26,966 bases of DNA, from positions 1 to 26,966 of the IMG/VR virus record IMGVR_UViG_3300042564_000529. One strand, written 5' to 3'. A model generated the notes under the pieces. The model saw only the letters and a program-made list of their open reading frames with translations. It had not been told where the DNA came from and did not search any database. Source of the DNA: a virus. This document shows positions 5,526 to 11,187 of the stretch, piece by piece (position 1 is the stretch's first letter; each line of letters starts with the position of its first letter). A program made the translations under genes and the position numbers.

Positions 5526-5946
5526 CTGGTCTAGCCTCCTCTAGTTCACGTTGCGCATAGTGCAACAGCCCGTGTATGTCATTGGTATTCATAAACTCAA
5601 TGATTGAAAGTTTAAGTAACGCATCACCTAACTTATTGTGCGGATACTGTAAGTATTCGTAGAAAGTAACCGTGCTGTTGTTGAAATCCACAACAGGTAT
5701 GTATCCATACTCCGTATCGGTTGGGTTGTTAATACTAAAGGCGTACCCTGCCTTACTGTCCCAAGATGTACCTACCAGTTGAGACATAAAGATACGGTTG
5801 GCACGTTCGCTACTCTTGCTATGCGTACCTGCCTCCCACAATGCACACTTTAACTGTACGTCCCAATCTTTTCCGCCCCAATGAGAGTAAAGATACAACA
5901 CGTCACCGCCTCTATCGGTTACACCGAATGTAAACCTGTCACCCAT
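5512..5946 (-). CDS. Hypothetical protein
   Basis: A 144-residue protein with an aromatic, beta-rich N-terminal half (FTFGVTDRGGDVLYLYSHWG, then KDWDVQLKCALWEAG) and a helical C-terminal half ending in RELEEARPDV. I do not recognise a family. It starts by overlapping the stop of the 52-residue upstream gene (ATGGGTGA) and ends 14 bases into the next. Likely an early accessory gene. Confidence 0.65.
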   Translation of the reverse strand: MGDRFTFGVTDRGGDVLYLYSHWGGKDWDVQLKCALWEAGTHSKSSERANRIFMSQLVGTSWDSKAGYAFSINNPTDTEYGYIPVVDFNNSTVTFYEYLQYPHNKLGDALLKLSIIEFMNTNDIHGLLHYAQRELEEARPDVTV

Positions 5947-6097
5947 TAGTTGCCCCCTCTAGTTGTATCTGTACCGTGTCACACAACAGTTTTAACAGTT
6001 CATTCCATTCGTCCTCGCTCTTGATGTAACCCATTTCGTAAAGGTCACTGGCGTACCAAGAGATTGCCTCGTCTTTCCATGTTGGTTCTTTATCCAT
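5939..6097 (-). CDS. Hypothetical small protein
   Basis: 52 residues: WKDEAISWYASDLYEMGYIK, then a helix (WNELLKLLCDTVQIQLEG). GAGGAGG lies eight bases upstream of the ATG at 6097. Overlaps the previous gene by 8 bases and the next by 8 bases. No family recognised; helical and acidic. Confidence 0.6.
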   Translation of the reverse strand: MDKEPTWKDEAISWYASDLYEMGYIKSEDEWNELLKLLCDTVQIQLEGATNG

Positions 6098-6212
6098 TGT
6101 TCATACCTCCTCTGATTACAATGTATTCGTCATACGTTTCGTCACTTGCCATACGCACCATTAGTTCGTCTAGTCGTGCGAATACGTCTTGCTCTCGCTT
6201 GAATAGTTTCAT
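6090..6212 (-). CDS. Hypothetical small protein
   Basis: 40 residues (MKLFKREQDVFARLDELMVR and a short acidic tail), largely helical. Its ATG at 6212 overlaps the stop of the 74-residue gene as TAATG, with GGAGG just upstream (GGAGGAAATGTAATG). It overlaps the next gene by 8 bases. No function can be assigned. Confidence 0.55.
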   Translation of the reverse strand: MKLFKREQDVFARLDELMVRMASDETYDEYIVIRGGMNNG

Positions 6213-6436
6213 TACATTTCCTCCATACTATTTTCTTTAAGGATTACGGCTAACGCATCCTCCATTTTTAGGTAAATCTCTTTATGTATTGGGTAGTCAG
6301 GGTCATCAGGGTAAATCCATTCCTGTATCTCGCTGTCATAGAATAACCTGTCGTTTAAGTCTTGCACCGTATCAACATCAACTTGCCATTGTTCGGTACT
6401 TGAATCGTACATAACTACGTATTGGTATTGCGCCAT
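6212..6436 (-). CDS. Hypothetical small protein
   Basis: 74 residues with an N-terminal beta strand (YQYVVMYDSSTEQWQVDV) and an acidic helical C-terminus (KMEDALAVILKENSMEEM). Coupled on both sides by TAATG overlaps (6438-6434 and 6214-6210), with AGGAGG ahead of the start. Unknown function. Confidence 0.6.
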   Translation of the reverse strand: MAQYQYVVMYDSSTEQWQVDVDTVQDLNDRLFYDSEIQEWIYPDDPDYPIHKEIYLKMEDALAVILKENSMEEM

Positions 6437-6522
6437 TATTTTTCCTCCTGTTTAACGTCACACCCATTGAGAGCATGACTATCTAATGTATTCCAACACT
6501 TAACGCATAGTTCTTTTATCAT
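6436..6522 (-). CDS. 28-residue zinc-finger microprotein, paralogue of the gene at 7477-7623
   Basis: The peptide MIKELCVKCWNTLDSHALNG, then CDVKQEEK, has C6, C9, H16 and C21 in a C-X2-C-X6-H-X4-C pattern. The first 21 residues are nearly the same as the start of the 48-residue gene at 7477-7623 (M-I-R-E-L-C-V-K-C-W-N-T). A good ribosome site (GGAGG) precedes the ATG at 6522 and the stop overlaps the next gene as TAATG. Confidence 0.65.
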   Translation of the reverse strand: MIKELCVKCWNTLDSHALNGCDVKQEEK

Positions 6523-6539
6523 TGTGTTACCTCCATAAC

Positions 6540-6722
6540 CTAGTCATTCACTAGCACATAGTGCTTTTCTCTTAGATGCTCACGGTATCTCCGCATAGCC
6601 TCCGCCTTGCTGTATTGGTAGTACACCTGACGCTCATACCATGAACCGCCTAGTACCGTGTCCCTGACGTGTGCGCTAACCTCTAGTGCGCCTGACGGGT
6701 GAATCTTTCGTGCTGTAATCAT
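6540..6722 (-). CDS. Hypothetical small basic protein
   Basis: 60 residues starting MITARKIHPSGALEVSAHVR, with an Arg-rich helical C-terminal half (AEAMRRYREHLREKHY). The start at 6722 is chosen over one nine codons upstream because it overlaps the preceding stop as TAATG with GAGGAG upstream. No family recognised; the basic helix would suit nucleic-acid binding. Confidence 0.6.
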   Translation of the reverse strand: MITARKIHPSGALEVSAHVRDTVLGGSWYERQVYYQYSKAEAMRRYREHLREKHYVLVND

Positions 6723-6874
6723 TATGCTGTCTCCTCTACCCAACCCCAAGACACGTTGTGTCCTGCCTTGGTGTATGCCTCCACCGTTACCCCGATAGGG
6801 ATAGTTAGTGGGAGAGTTGCCAGAATCTTGCCTGTTACTTTGTCAAGGATTACAAATCCTGTCGTGCTGTTCAT
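6722..6874 (-). CDS. Hypothetical small protein
   Basis: 50 residues, beta-rich start (TTGFVILDKVTGKILATLPL) and a Trp-containing end (SWGWVEETA). TATGGAGG lies upstream of the ATG at 6874. Ends in TAATG overlap with the next gene. No function assigned. Confidence 0.6.
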   Translation of the reverse strand: MNSTTGFVILDKVTGKILATLPLTIPIGVTVEAYTKAGHNVSWGWVEETA

Positions 6875-6902
6875 TTGAAACCTCCATAGTTTCTAGTTGT
6901 TG

Positions 6903-7076
6903 TTACTTGCCTTGCTTGTTGTTGTAGTTACACCTAAGGCATAGCCACTTGCCTTGCTTTTTACCTGCCCACGCTGCCGTAGGTTTCTCGCATTGCTCAC
7001 ACTTGCCGTCATACGGTGGAGCATTCACACCCCACACAACATCCGTACCGCTTGATTGCTTAATCGTGATTTTCAT
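6903..7076 (-). CDS. Small zinc-ribbon protein
   Basis: A 57-residue protein with two CXXC pairs, KCEQC (C26, C29) and LCLRC (C46, C49), 16 residues apart: a compact zinc ribbon. Lysine-rich between and after the pairs (AGKKQGKW, NNKQGK), consistent with nucleic-acid binding. It is the first gene downstream of the promoter at 7109-7137, with GGAGG before the ATG. Homology to a named family was not recognised. Confidence 0.65.
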   Translation of the reverse strand: MKITIKQSSGTDVVWGVNAPPYDGKCEQCEKPTAAWAGKKQGKWLCLRCNYNNKQGK

Positions 7077-7108
7077 TACTAACCTCCATTAGTTTCTTGC
7101 TTACTTAA

Positions 7109-7137
7109 GTTTTAGCACCTGCCGTTATCAAGGTCAA
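7109..7137 (-). promoter_or_regulatory. Sigma70-type early promoter
   Basis: On the minus strand TTGACC (7137-7132), a 17-base spacer, TAAAAC (7114-7109). Start of transcription near 7102, about 25 bases before the zinc-ribbon ATG at 7076. Four 11-bp tandem repeats end 10 bases upstream of the -35, so the promoter is probably regulated. Confidence 0.55.
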
Positions 7138-7147
7138 GGCTATTTGA

Positions 7148-7191
7148 AAACCTTTACCAAATCTTTACCATTCCGTTATCATTCCGTTATC
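7148..7191 (-). repeat. Four tandem 11-bp repeats upstream of the early promoter
   Basis: Read on the minus strand from 7191 to 7148 there are four contiguous 11-mers: GATAACGGAAT, GATAACGGAAT, GGTAAAGATTT and GGTAAAGGTTT, with consensus G[AG]TAA[AC]G. The period is one helical turn, so a bound protein would stack on one face next to the -35 at 7137. The array overlaps the last codons of the 39-residue gene. Confidence 0.7.
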
Positions 7192-7298
7192 TTGTAGAAC
7201 ATAAGCACGATAATCCCTGCACTTGCTACCAAGCAGGTCAGGGCGATTAAGTTGCTACCTAACCGCCGTGCCCTAGGTGTCCAGTTCCAATCTCTCAC
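7179..7298 (-). CDS. Small single-pass membrane protein
   Basis: 39 residues starting with GTG at 7298, overlapping the preceding stop as GTGA, with GGAGG upstream. A basic, Trp-containing N-terminus (RDWNWTPRARRLG) is followed by a hydrophobic helix (LIALTCLVASAGIIVLMFY) and a short tail. The positive-inside rule would put the N-terminus in the cytoplasm. Unknown role. Confidence 0.6.
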   Translation of the reverse strand: MRDWNWTPRARRLGSNLIALTCLVASAGIIVLMFYKITE

Positions 7299-7480
7299 GG
7301 CGTTACCTCCACTCTAAAATCCTCCACCGTTGCCGTACCGTGCCCGTGTAAGGGCGTTACGACATACCGTGTACGTCCATAGGCTTGCTTTACGTCCATA
7401 ATCCTGACGGCTACCCGTAGCCCGTTAGTTTCTAGTAATCCTTCACGCCCTAGTGGGTGTGCCAGTTCCTTGATGCTCAT
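7295..7480 (-). CDS. Hypothetical small protein
   Basis: 61 residues, beta-rich (LETNGLRVAVRIMDVKQAYG, then RTRYVVTPLHGHGTATVEDF), likely a small barrel or SH3-like fold, by eye only. The start at 7480 is preferred to an upstream ATG at 7531 because it overlaps the stop of the preceding zinc-finger gene as ATGA and has GGTGAAGG upstream. No family recognised. Confidence 0.6.
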   Translation of the reverse strand: MSIKELAHPLGREGLLETNGLRVAVRIMDVKQAYGRTRYVVTPLHGHGTATVEDFRVEVTP

Positions 7481-7623
7481 ACCTTCACCGCCCCCGTGCA
7501 TTCGGCACACTTGCGGTATGAATTGCCACAAGATAGCGAGGATTCAAGCGGTTCGGCGCAACAGCCGTACAGAGCGTGACTTGCTACCGTGTTCCAGCAC
7601 TTAACGCATAGTTCTCTAATCAT
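7477..7623 (-). CDS. 48-residue Cys-rich zinc-finger protein, paralogue of the gene at 6436-6522
   Basis: It begins MIRELCVKCWNTVASHALYG and continues with further cysteines: C6, C9, H16, C21, C22, C32, C39 and C42, enough for two zinc sites, the last being CAEC. The N-terminal 21 residues duplicate those of the 28-residue gene about 1 kb downstream; the C-terminal 27 residues are extra. Coupled to the upstream gene by TAATG and to the next by ATGA. Confidence 0.65.
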   Translation of the reverse strand: MIRELCVKCWNTVASHALYGCCAEPLESSLSCGNSYRKCAECTGAVKV

Positions 7624-7763
7624 TAGTTACGCTCCTCTAGTGCCTCTAGTTCGGTGGCTATCCAGTCAATAACCTGACTGGCAGACATTGACCAGCCTCC
7701 AAACTTTTCATAAGCCCCGTCTAGCACCTCTTGAATAGTTGCGTATTCTGTATCTTCTTGCAT
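7623..7763 (-). CDS. Hypothetical small acidic protein
   Basis: 46 residues (MQEDTEYATIQEVLDGAYEK, then a helix ending TELEALEERN). Acidic and helical. TATGGAGG lies upstream of the ATG at 7763. First gene after a hairpin-bearing gap. Unknown function. Confidence 0.6.
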   Translation of the reverse strand: MQEDTEYATIQEVLDGAYEKFGGWSMSASQVIDWIATELEALEERN

Positions 7764-7789
7764 TGCTGTACCTCCATACAGTTTCTATC

Positions 7790-7838
7790 TGGCTAAGGTT
7801 TAGCCAAGCCCTCCCCCGTACCCGTGAACACGGGGGAG
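7790..7838. repeat. Two strong hairpins in the gap after the ArdA-like gene
   Basis: CTCCCCCGT (7811-7819) pairs with ACGGGGGAG (7830-7838), a 9-bp stem with a 10-base loop; TGGCTAA (7790-7796) pairs with TTAGCCA (7800-7806), a 7-bp stem with a 3-base loop. They occupy most of the 93-base gap 7764-7856. No U-run follows on either strand. Confidence 0.6.
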
Positions 7839-7856
7839 AGTCAAGCCCCTTAGAGT

Positions 7857-8207
7857 CTAGCGGTTGAAGAAGTAGAACCCGTCAGAACTCCACACGTCCC
7901 CACCGAGTTCTAAATCACGCCCATACTTTTCATAGTCAAAGTAGAACCGCAATTCGCCCAGTATCTCTACATCAATGATGCCCAGTTCCTCCATTCGGCA
8001 ACCTAGCCACTCTTGGTAGTTCCACCCCTCCGCCTCGCCTATGTAGGCATCTACCGCATCATCAATCCATTGGGCTATTTCGTCCCAGTCGTTGTTCATG
8101 TTGCCCCAGTAGGCGAGAATTGCACGGGTTGGGATTCCGTAATCATTGGCGAATTGTTCCGCCTCGTCTAGTTGGGTGATTGCTGTCATCTCTAGATTCG
8201 TTGTCAT
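7857..8207 (-). CDS. ardA: ArdA-like antirestriction protein, short form
   Basis: A 116-residue, strongly acidic protein (25 Asp/Glu against 6 Lys/Arg). Its C-terminal part, YFDYEKYGRDLELGGD at 89-104 followed by GFYFFNR, and DAYIGEAEGW near 53-62, match the signature regions of ArdA proteins. ArdA mimics bent B-form DNA and blocks type I restriction enzymes. Usual ArdA proteins are about 165-170 residues with three domains; this one seems to lack the N-terminal domain and keep the middle and C-terminal ones. AAGGAGG before the ATG supports this start, so it is not merely mis-started. Early expression of an antirestriction protein fits its place near the origin-proximal end. Confidence 0.75.
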   Translation of the reverse strand: MTTNLEMTAITQLDEAEQFANDYGIPTRAILAYWGNMNNDWDEIAQWIDDAVDAYIGEAEGWNYQEWLGCRMEELGIIDVEILGELRFYFDYEKYGRDLELGGDVWSSDGFYFFNR

Positions 8208-8228
8208 TGTCTTTCCTCCTTGTTTCTT

Positions 8229-8270
8229 GGGGCTAGTTACCCCGTCCCGTCCCCCTCCCGAAAGAGGGGG
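8229..8270. repeat. GC-rich hairpins upstream of the ArdA-like gene
   Basis: CCCCCTC (8251-8257) pairs with GAGGGGG (8264-8270) around a 6-base loop, and GGGG (8229-8232) can pair with CCCC (8240-8243). Both lie in the 77-base gap between the 61-residue gene and the ArdA-like start. Could be a partial terminator or a processing site setting ArdA mRNA apart. Confidence 0.5.
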
Positions 8271-8284
8271 GCGAGGCGTACCAA

Positions 8285-8470
8285 CTAGTCTTGTGTTATT
8301 GCGGTTACGTTTACCCTGCGCATTGTCTGGCTAGTAATGACACACGCTAAGCATGAACAATGGGCAACCGTAACTACTTGCCCGTACTTTTCGTAAAGTT
8401 CAGTTAAGTCGTGAACCTTTAGCCCGTCAATGTCTAGCCACTTTCTGCCCTCTATGTCGTGTGTATTCAT
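8285..8470 (-). CDS. Hypothetical small protein
   Basis: 61 residues, with GLKVHDLTELYEKYGQVVTV followed by AHCSCLAC, a Cys/His cluster (H42, C43, C45, C48 roughly) that might bind metal. GGGAGG precedes the ATG at 8470. Second gene of the leftward operon. No family recognised. Confidence 0.6.
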   Translation of the reverse strand: MNTHDIEGRKWLDIDGLKVHDLTELYEKYGQVVTVAHCSCLACVITSQTMRRVNVTAITQD

Positions 8471-8474
8471 TGCC

Positions 8475-8630
8475 CTACGCCTCCCAATGGTAACTAGTGA
8501 TGTCTAACGTTTCTTCATTGTCTGCCTGTAAGAATAGTCTAATTTCATTGTGTATTTCGTCCAACGTCATTTCATTATCTGCCCGATAATTGAACTCTAA
8601 CGTGAGCGGAATTCTCACCGTGTAAATCAT
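8475..8630 (-). CDS. Hypothetical small protein, first gene of the leftward operon
   Basis: 51 residues (MIYTVRIPLTLEFNYRADNE, then a helix and an acidic strand ending SYHWEA). ACGGAGG lies upstream of the ATG at 8630. It is the most origin-proximal leftward gene, so probably among the earliest transcribed. The fold looks alpha/beta; no family recognised. Confidence 0.6.
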   Translation of the reverse strand: MIYTVRIPLTLEFNYRADNEMTLDEIHNEIRLFLQADNEETLDITSYHWEA

Positions 8631-8690
8631 TTCTTACCTCCGTTTATCTGTCGGGGCTTATCCCTGACAAGAACAAGTAGAGCAGACAAA

Positions 8691-8745
8691 GGTTAACAGG
8701 AGGTTAATTACAGGTGAACAACAGGTGAACAGTTGGTGAACAATA
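8691..8745 (+). repeat. Five tandem 11-bp iterons
   Basis: Contiguous 11-mers begin at 8691, 8702, 8713, 8724 and 8735: GGTTAACAGGA, GGTTAATTACA, GGTGAACAACA, GGTGAACAGTT and GGTGAACAATA. The core is GGT[TG]AACA. They lie between the first leftward gene and the DnaA boxes, so they may serve as initiator-binding iterons, as an operator for the leftward operon, or both. Confidence 0.8.
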
Positions 8746-8915
8746 ATCCACAGGTGAGGCACAGTTATCCACAGGGAGACTGTACACCGCCAACAATTAG
8801 TTAAACTTTCAACCATTTAACTTTCAATAGTTTAATTTTCAACTACCTGTGGGGGTAGGGATTGGATACACTTTGTCCACAACCTTATCCACACCTGTGT
8901 ATAACCTGTGGATAA
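8744..8915. other. Probable replication origin: DnaA-box cluster
   Basis: DnaA boxes (TTATCCACA): perfect copies at 8765-8773 and 8885-8893 (plus) and 8907-8915 (minus); one-mismatch copies at 8744-8752 (TAATCCACA), 8873-8881 (TTGTCCACA) and 8896-8904 (minus, TTATACACA). Four of the six fall within 43 bases. With the flanking 11-bp iterons (8691-8745), three 15-bp AT-rich repeats (8801-8845) and the AT-rich stretch 8941-9112, this has the parts of a bacterial-type origin. It lies exactly where transcription of the two arms diverges. It implies use of host DnaA, since no phage initiator is evident here. Confidence 0.75.
8801..8845 (+). repeat. Three 15-bp AT-rich direct repeats inside the origin
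   Basis: TTTCAA recurs at 8807, 8822 and 8837 with an exact 15-base period, inside units TTAAACTTTCAACCA, TTTAACTTTCAATAG and TTTAATTTTCAACTA. They sit between two groups of DnaA boxes. They may be unwinding-element repeats like the AT-rich 13-mers of bacterial origins, or sites for another initiator. Confidence 0.7.
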
Positions 8916-9055
8916 CCTATGACCCCCAGTTGTTAAGGGACGGCTCGTTATTATATATAGACTCCCATTAAATATTTTTTCCAGTATTTTGGTAATAGGC
9001 ACACAATATAAAACCCATTGGATAAAGGACTTTAAAAATAGTTTATAACAATTTG

Positions 9056-9084
9056 GTAACGAAACGTTACAGTCCCTTTGTAAC
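9056..9084. promoter_or_regulatory. Operator-like palindrome next to the late promoter
   Basis: GTAACGAAACGTTAC (9056-9070) is a perfect inverted repeat of GTAACG about a 3-base centre. A further GTAAC at 9080-9084 forms a second inverted pair with GTTAC at 9066-9070. The sites lie immediately upstream of and over the predicted -35 (9078-9083), a position suited to a regulator of the late operon. Confidence 0.5.
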
Positions 9085-9106
9085 AGGGTTAGTATATATG
9101 TAGGAT
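9078..9106 (+). promoter_or_regulatory. Candidate promoter for the late operon
   Basis: TTGTAA (9078-9083), a 17-base spacer and TAGGAT (9101-9106) give a plausible sigma70-type promoter with a start near 9113, just ahead of four tandem hairpins and about 180 bases before terminase. Match to consensus is moderate, so activation by a phage factor is possible. Confidence 0.4.
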
Positions 9107-9118
9107 AAAATAACATAA

Positions 9119-9220
9119 GTGCGCTTTGGCGCACACAACCTAATGGCAGCCTTTGTGGCTGCCTTTAACAACCTAAAGCAGCCCTTTGGGGGCTGCTATT
9201 ATGAGCGCCTTTCGGCGCTC
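9119..9220 (+). repeat. Four tandem hairpins in the late-operon leader
   Basis: Within 102 bases: GTGCGC/GCGCAC (9119-9124, 9129-9134), GGCAGCC/GGCTGCC (9145-9151, 9157-9163), AGCAGCC/GGCTGCT (9177-9183, 9191-9197) and GAGCGCC/GGCGCTC (9203-9209, 9214-9220). Stems are 6-7 bp, every loop contains CTTT or TTT, and hairpins 2 and 3 share AGCC-type arms. No gene overlaps. Possible roles: stacked terminators read through late in infection, antitermination RNA, or 5' mRNA protection. Confidence 0.75.
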
Positions 9221-9292
9221 TTATATTAAGTTCTTTATATCATTTTATTACGAGATGATATTAGGTGAATGCTTTAGACAGGATAACTTCAT

Positions 9293-11179
9293 ATGGCAGC
9301 CAAGGGCGGTGCAGAGCACCATAATGTGGTACGCCTGAGAGAAGACAAGTCCAAGGTTATAGCCCACGTAGAAAATGGCATTGAGGTGCGAGCCGCCATT
9401 GCCATGGTCGGTCGCAAGCCCGATGTTCTAAAGAAGTGGCTCACAGACCCTGTGTTTGCCAAAGACCTAGAGATAGCACGCACCAAGGGTTCAGACCTAA
9501 TGAAGGTCACGCTAGGTACCGAAAACGGCAAGAAGATAGACTTCGCCACATTCTCCAAAGAGTTCTTAGGTAATGAAGTATTCCCTCACCAGCAGGACTG
9601 GATTGACGTTCTGGAGGGAAGGGAGCCTAGTTGGCTTCATCCAGCCATGTCCTATGAAAAGGGCAACAAGAACCGTATCTTAATTAATGTGCCACCTGAG
9701 CACGCCAAATCCACCGTAATCACCGTAGGCTATAGCACCTATCGTATTGCCATGGATTCCAACGTACGTATCATTGTGGTGTCCAAGACTTTAAATAAAG
9801 CCCGTGAGTTCGTCTATTCCATCAAGCAACGCCTATCCCACCCACGCTACGCCAAGTTGCAGCAGGTCTATGGACCTTCTGGTGGCTGGAAAGAAGACTC
9901 TGACACCTGGAAAACCGACACAGTTTACTTAGGTCAAGAAGCCCGTGATAGTTCTGAAAAGGACCCTACGCTTCAGGCGCTAGGTATTGGTGGTCAGATT
10001 TACGGTGCTCGTGCTGACCTGATTATCCTAGATGACGTTATCACTACTGCCAACGCCCACGAGTGGGAGAAGCAGTTAGACTGGCTTCAGAAGGAAGTAA
10101 TCACCCGTCTGGGTAAGAACGGCAAGTTACTTATAGTAGGCACCCGTATCGGTGCTGTAGATTTATACCGAGAACTCCGCAATCCAGAACACTGGTCTGG
10201 TGGTGCAAGCCCGTTTACACGCCTTGCTATGCCAGCCGCTTTAGAAGTTCACGATGACCCTAAGAAGTGGGTTACTCTCTGGGAGCGCTCAGACCGTCCT
10301 TGGGATGGTGACGAGGATGCCAAGCCAGATGAAGATGGTTATTACCAGAAATGGGATGGACCAGCACTCTTTGCAAGACGTAGCGAGGTGACTGCCTCAA
10401 CATGGGCACTAGTTTACCAGCAACAGGACATTGACGATGACGCAATTTTTAATCCAACGATTGTTAACGCCTGTGTTAATCGTATGCGTAAACCTGGTCC
10501 TCTCCGTGTGGGAGCGGCTGGACATCCACGAGACGGACAATGGGTCACACTAATTGGCATGGACCCTGCTATGGCAGGAAAGACTGCGTTAGTTGTCTAT
10601 GCGATTGACCGTCAGTCTGGTAAGCGTCTAGTCCTAGATGCCTACAACATGTCAGACCCTACCCCAGGTAAGATTCGTGCAATCATTGAAGACTGGATTA
10701 ACACCTACAAGCCAGTAGAACTGCGTATTGAAATCAACGCCCACCAGAAGATGTACGAGGTGGACGAAGAGTTCCGCCAGTATCTGGCTAATAAGGGTGT
10801 TAGATTCTCTAGCCACTTCACTGGCAAGAACAAGTGGGACACTGACTTCGGTGTGGCTGCTATGCAAGGCTTGTTCGGTACTATGACAAGCAACAAGCAC
10901 AACCGAGATAACCTCATTGAACTACCAGACCCTCAGTACCACGAGGGTATCAAGGCTCTAATCAATCAGTTGATTACTTGGAAGCCTGGAACTCGCAATC
11001 CTACAGACGTTGTTATGGCTCTGTGGTTCTGCGAGATTAAAGCCAAGGAAATGATTCAGCACTCTGGAAATCAAATCTGGCACGCAACTAGCCGCTTTGT
11101 TACTCAACGACAGATGGCAAAGCAAGCAGTTGTTAATCTTGACGATTTAGCAATGGAACAATTTACAACTTATCTTTAA
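9293..11179 (+). CDS. terL: Terminase large subunit
   Basis: A 628-residue DNA-packaging motor. ATPase: a Walker A variant, NVPPEHAKST, at 132-141; Walker B, LIILDD, at 243-248; a coupling motif, LLIVGTRIG, at 279-287. Nuclease (RNase H-like): GMDPAMAGKT with the first Asp, RIEINAHQ, and the last Asp in NPTDVVMALW. The first 65 residues contain NGIEVRAAIAMVGRKPDVLK, which resembles a helix-turn-helix of the kind found in small terminase subunits, and no separate small-subunit gene is visible. It is the first gene of the rightward operon; AGGAT about nine bases upstream is the likely ribosome site. Confidence 0.93.
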   Translation: MAAKGGAEHHNVVRLREDKSKVIAHVENGIEVRAAIAMVGRKPDVLKKWLTDPVFAKDLEIARTKGSDLMKVTLGTENGKKIDFATFSKEFLGNEVFPHQQDWIDVLEGREPSWLHPAMSYEKGNKNRILINVPPEHAKSTVITVGYSTYRIAMDSNVRIIVVSKTLNKAREFVYSIKQRLSHPRYAKLQQVYGPSGGWKEDSDTWKTDTVYLGQEARDSSEKDPTLQALGIGGQIYGARADLIILDDVITTANAHEWEKQLDWLQKEVITRLGKNGKLLIVGTRIGAVDLYRELRNPEHWSGGASPFTRLAMPAALEVHDDPKKWVTLWERSDRPWDGDEDAKPDEDGYYQKWDGPALFARRSEVTASTWALVYQQQDIDDDAIFNPTIVNACVNRMRKPGPLRVGAAGHPRDGQWVTLIGMDPAMAGKTALVVYAIDRQSGKRLVLDAYNMSDPTPGKIRAIIEDWINTYKPVELRIEINAHQKMYEVDEEFRQYLANKGVRFSSHFTGKNKWDTDFGVAAMQGLFGTMTSNKHNRDNLIELPDPQYHEGIKALINQLITWKPGTRNPTDVVMALWFCEIKAKEMIQHSGNQIWHATSRFVTQRQMAKQAVVNLDDLAMEQFTTYL

Positions 11180-11187
11180 GGATATTC

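Larger units (their letters stand above)
8941..9112. other. AT-rich non-coding stretch, candidate DNA-unwinding element
   Basis: This segment is strikingly AT-rich (for example TTATTATATATAG, AAATATTTTTTCC, AGTATATATG) and holds no credible gene. Next to the DnaA-box cluster, it is the natural candidate for the unwinding region. The right end also holds the operator-like palindrome and the rightward promoter. Confidence 0.5.

Noticed and set aside
5330-5560. 76-residue plus-strand frame in the WhiB region
   Set aside because: Opposite two minus-strand zinc-finger genes with good ribosome sites and ATG/TGA overlaps; His-rich shadow composition.
8691-8745. CRISPR-like array
   Set aside because: The repeats are only 11 bp and contiguous with no spacers; they are iterons or operators.
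8832-9134. 100-residue open frame on the minus strand across the origin
   Set aside because: It covers DnaA boxes, AT-rich repeats and the first hairpin, has no family likeness or ribosome site, and its composition is that of AT-rich non-coding DNA.
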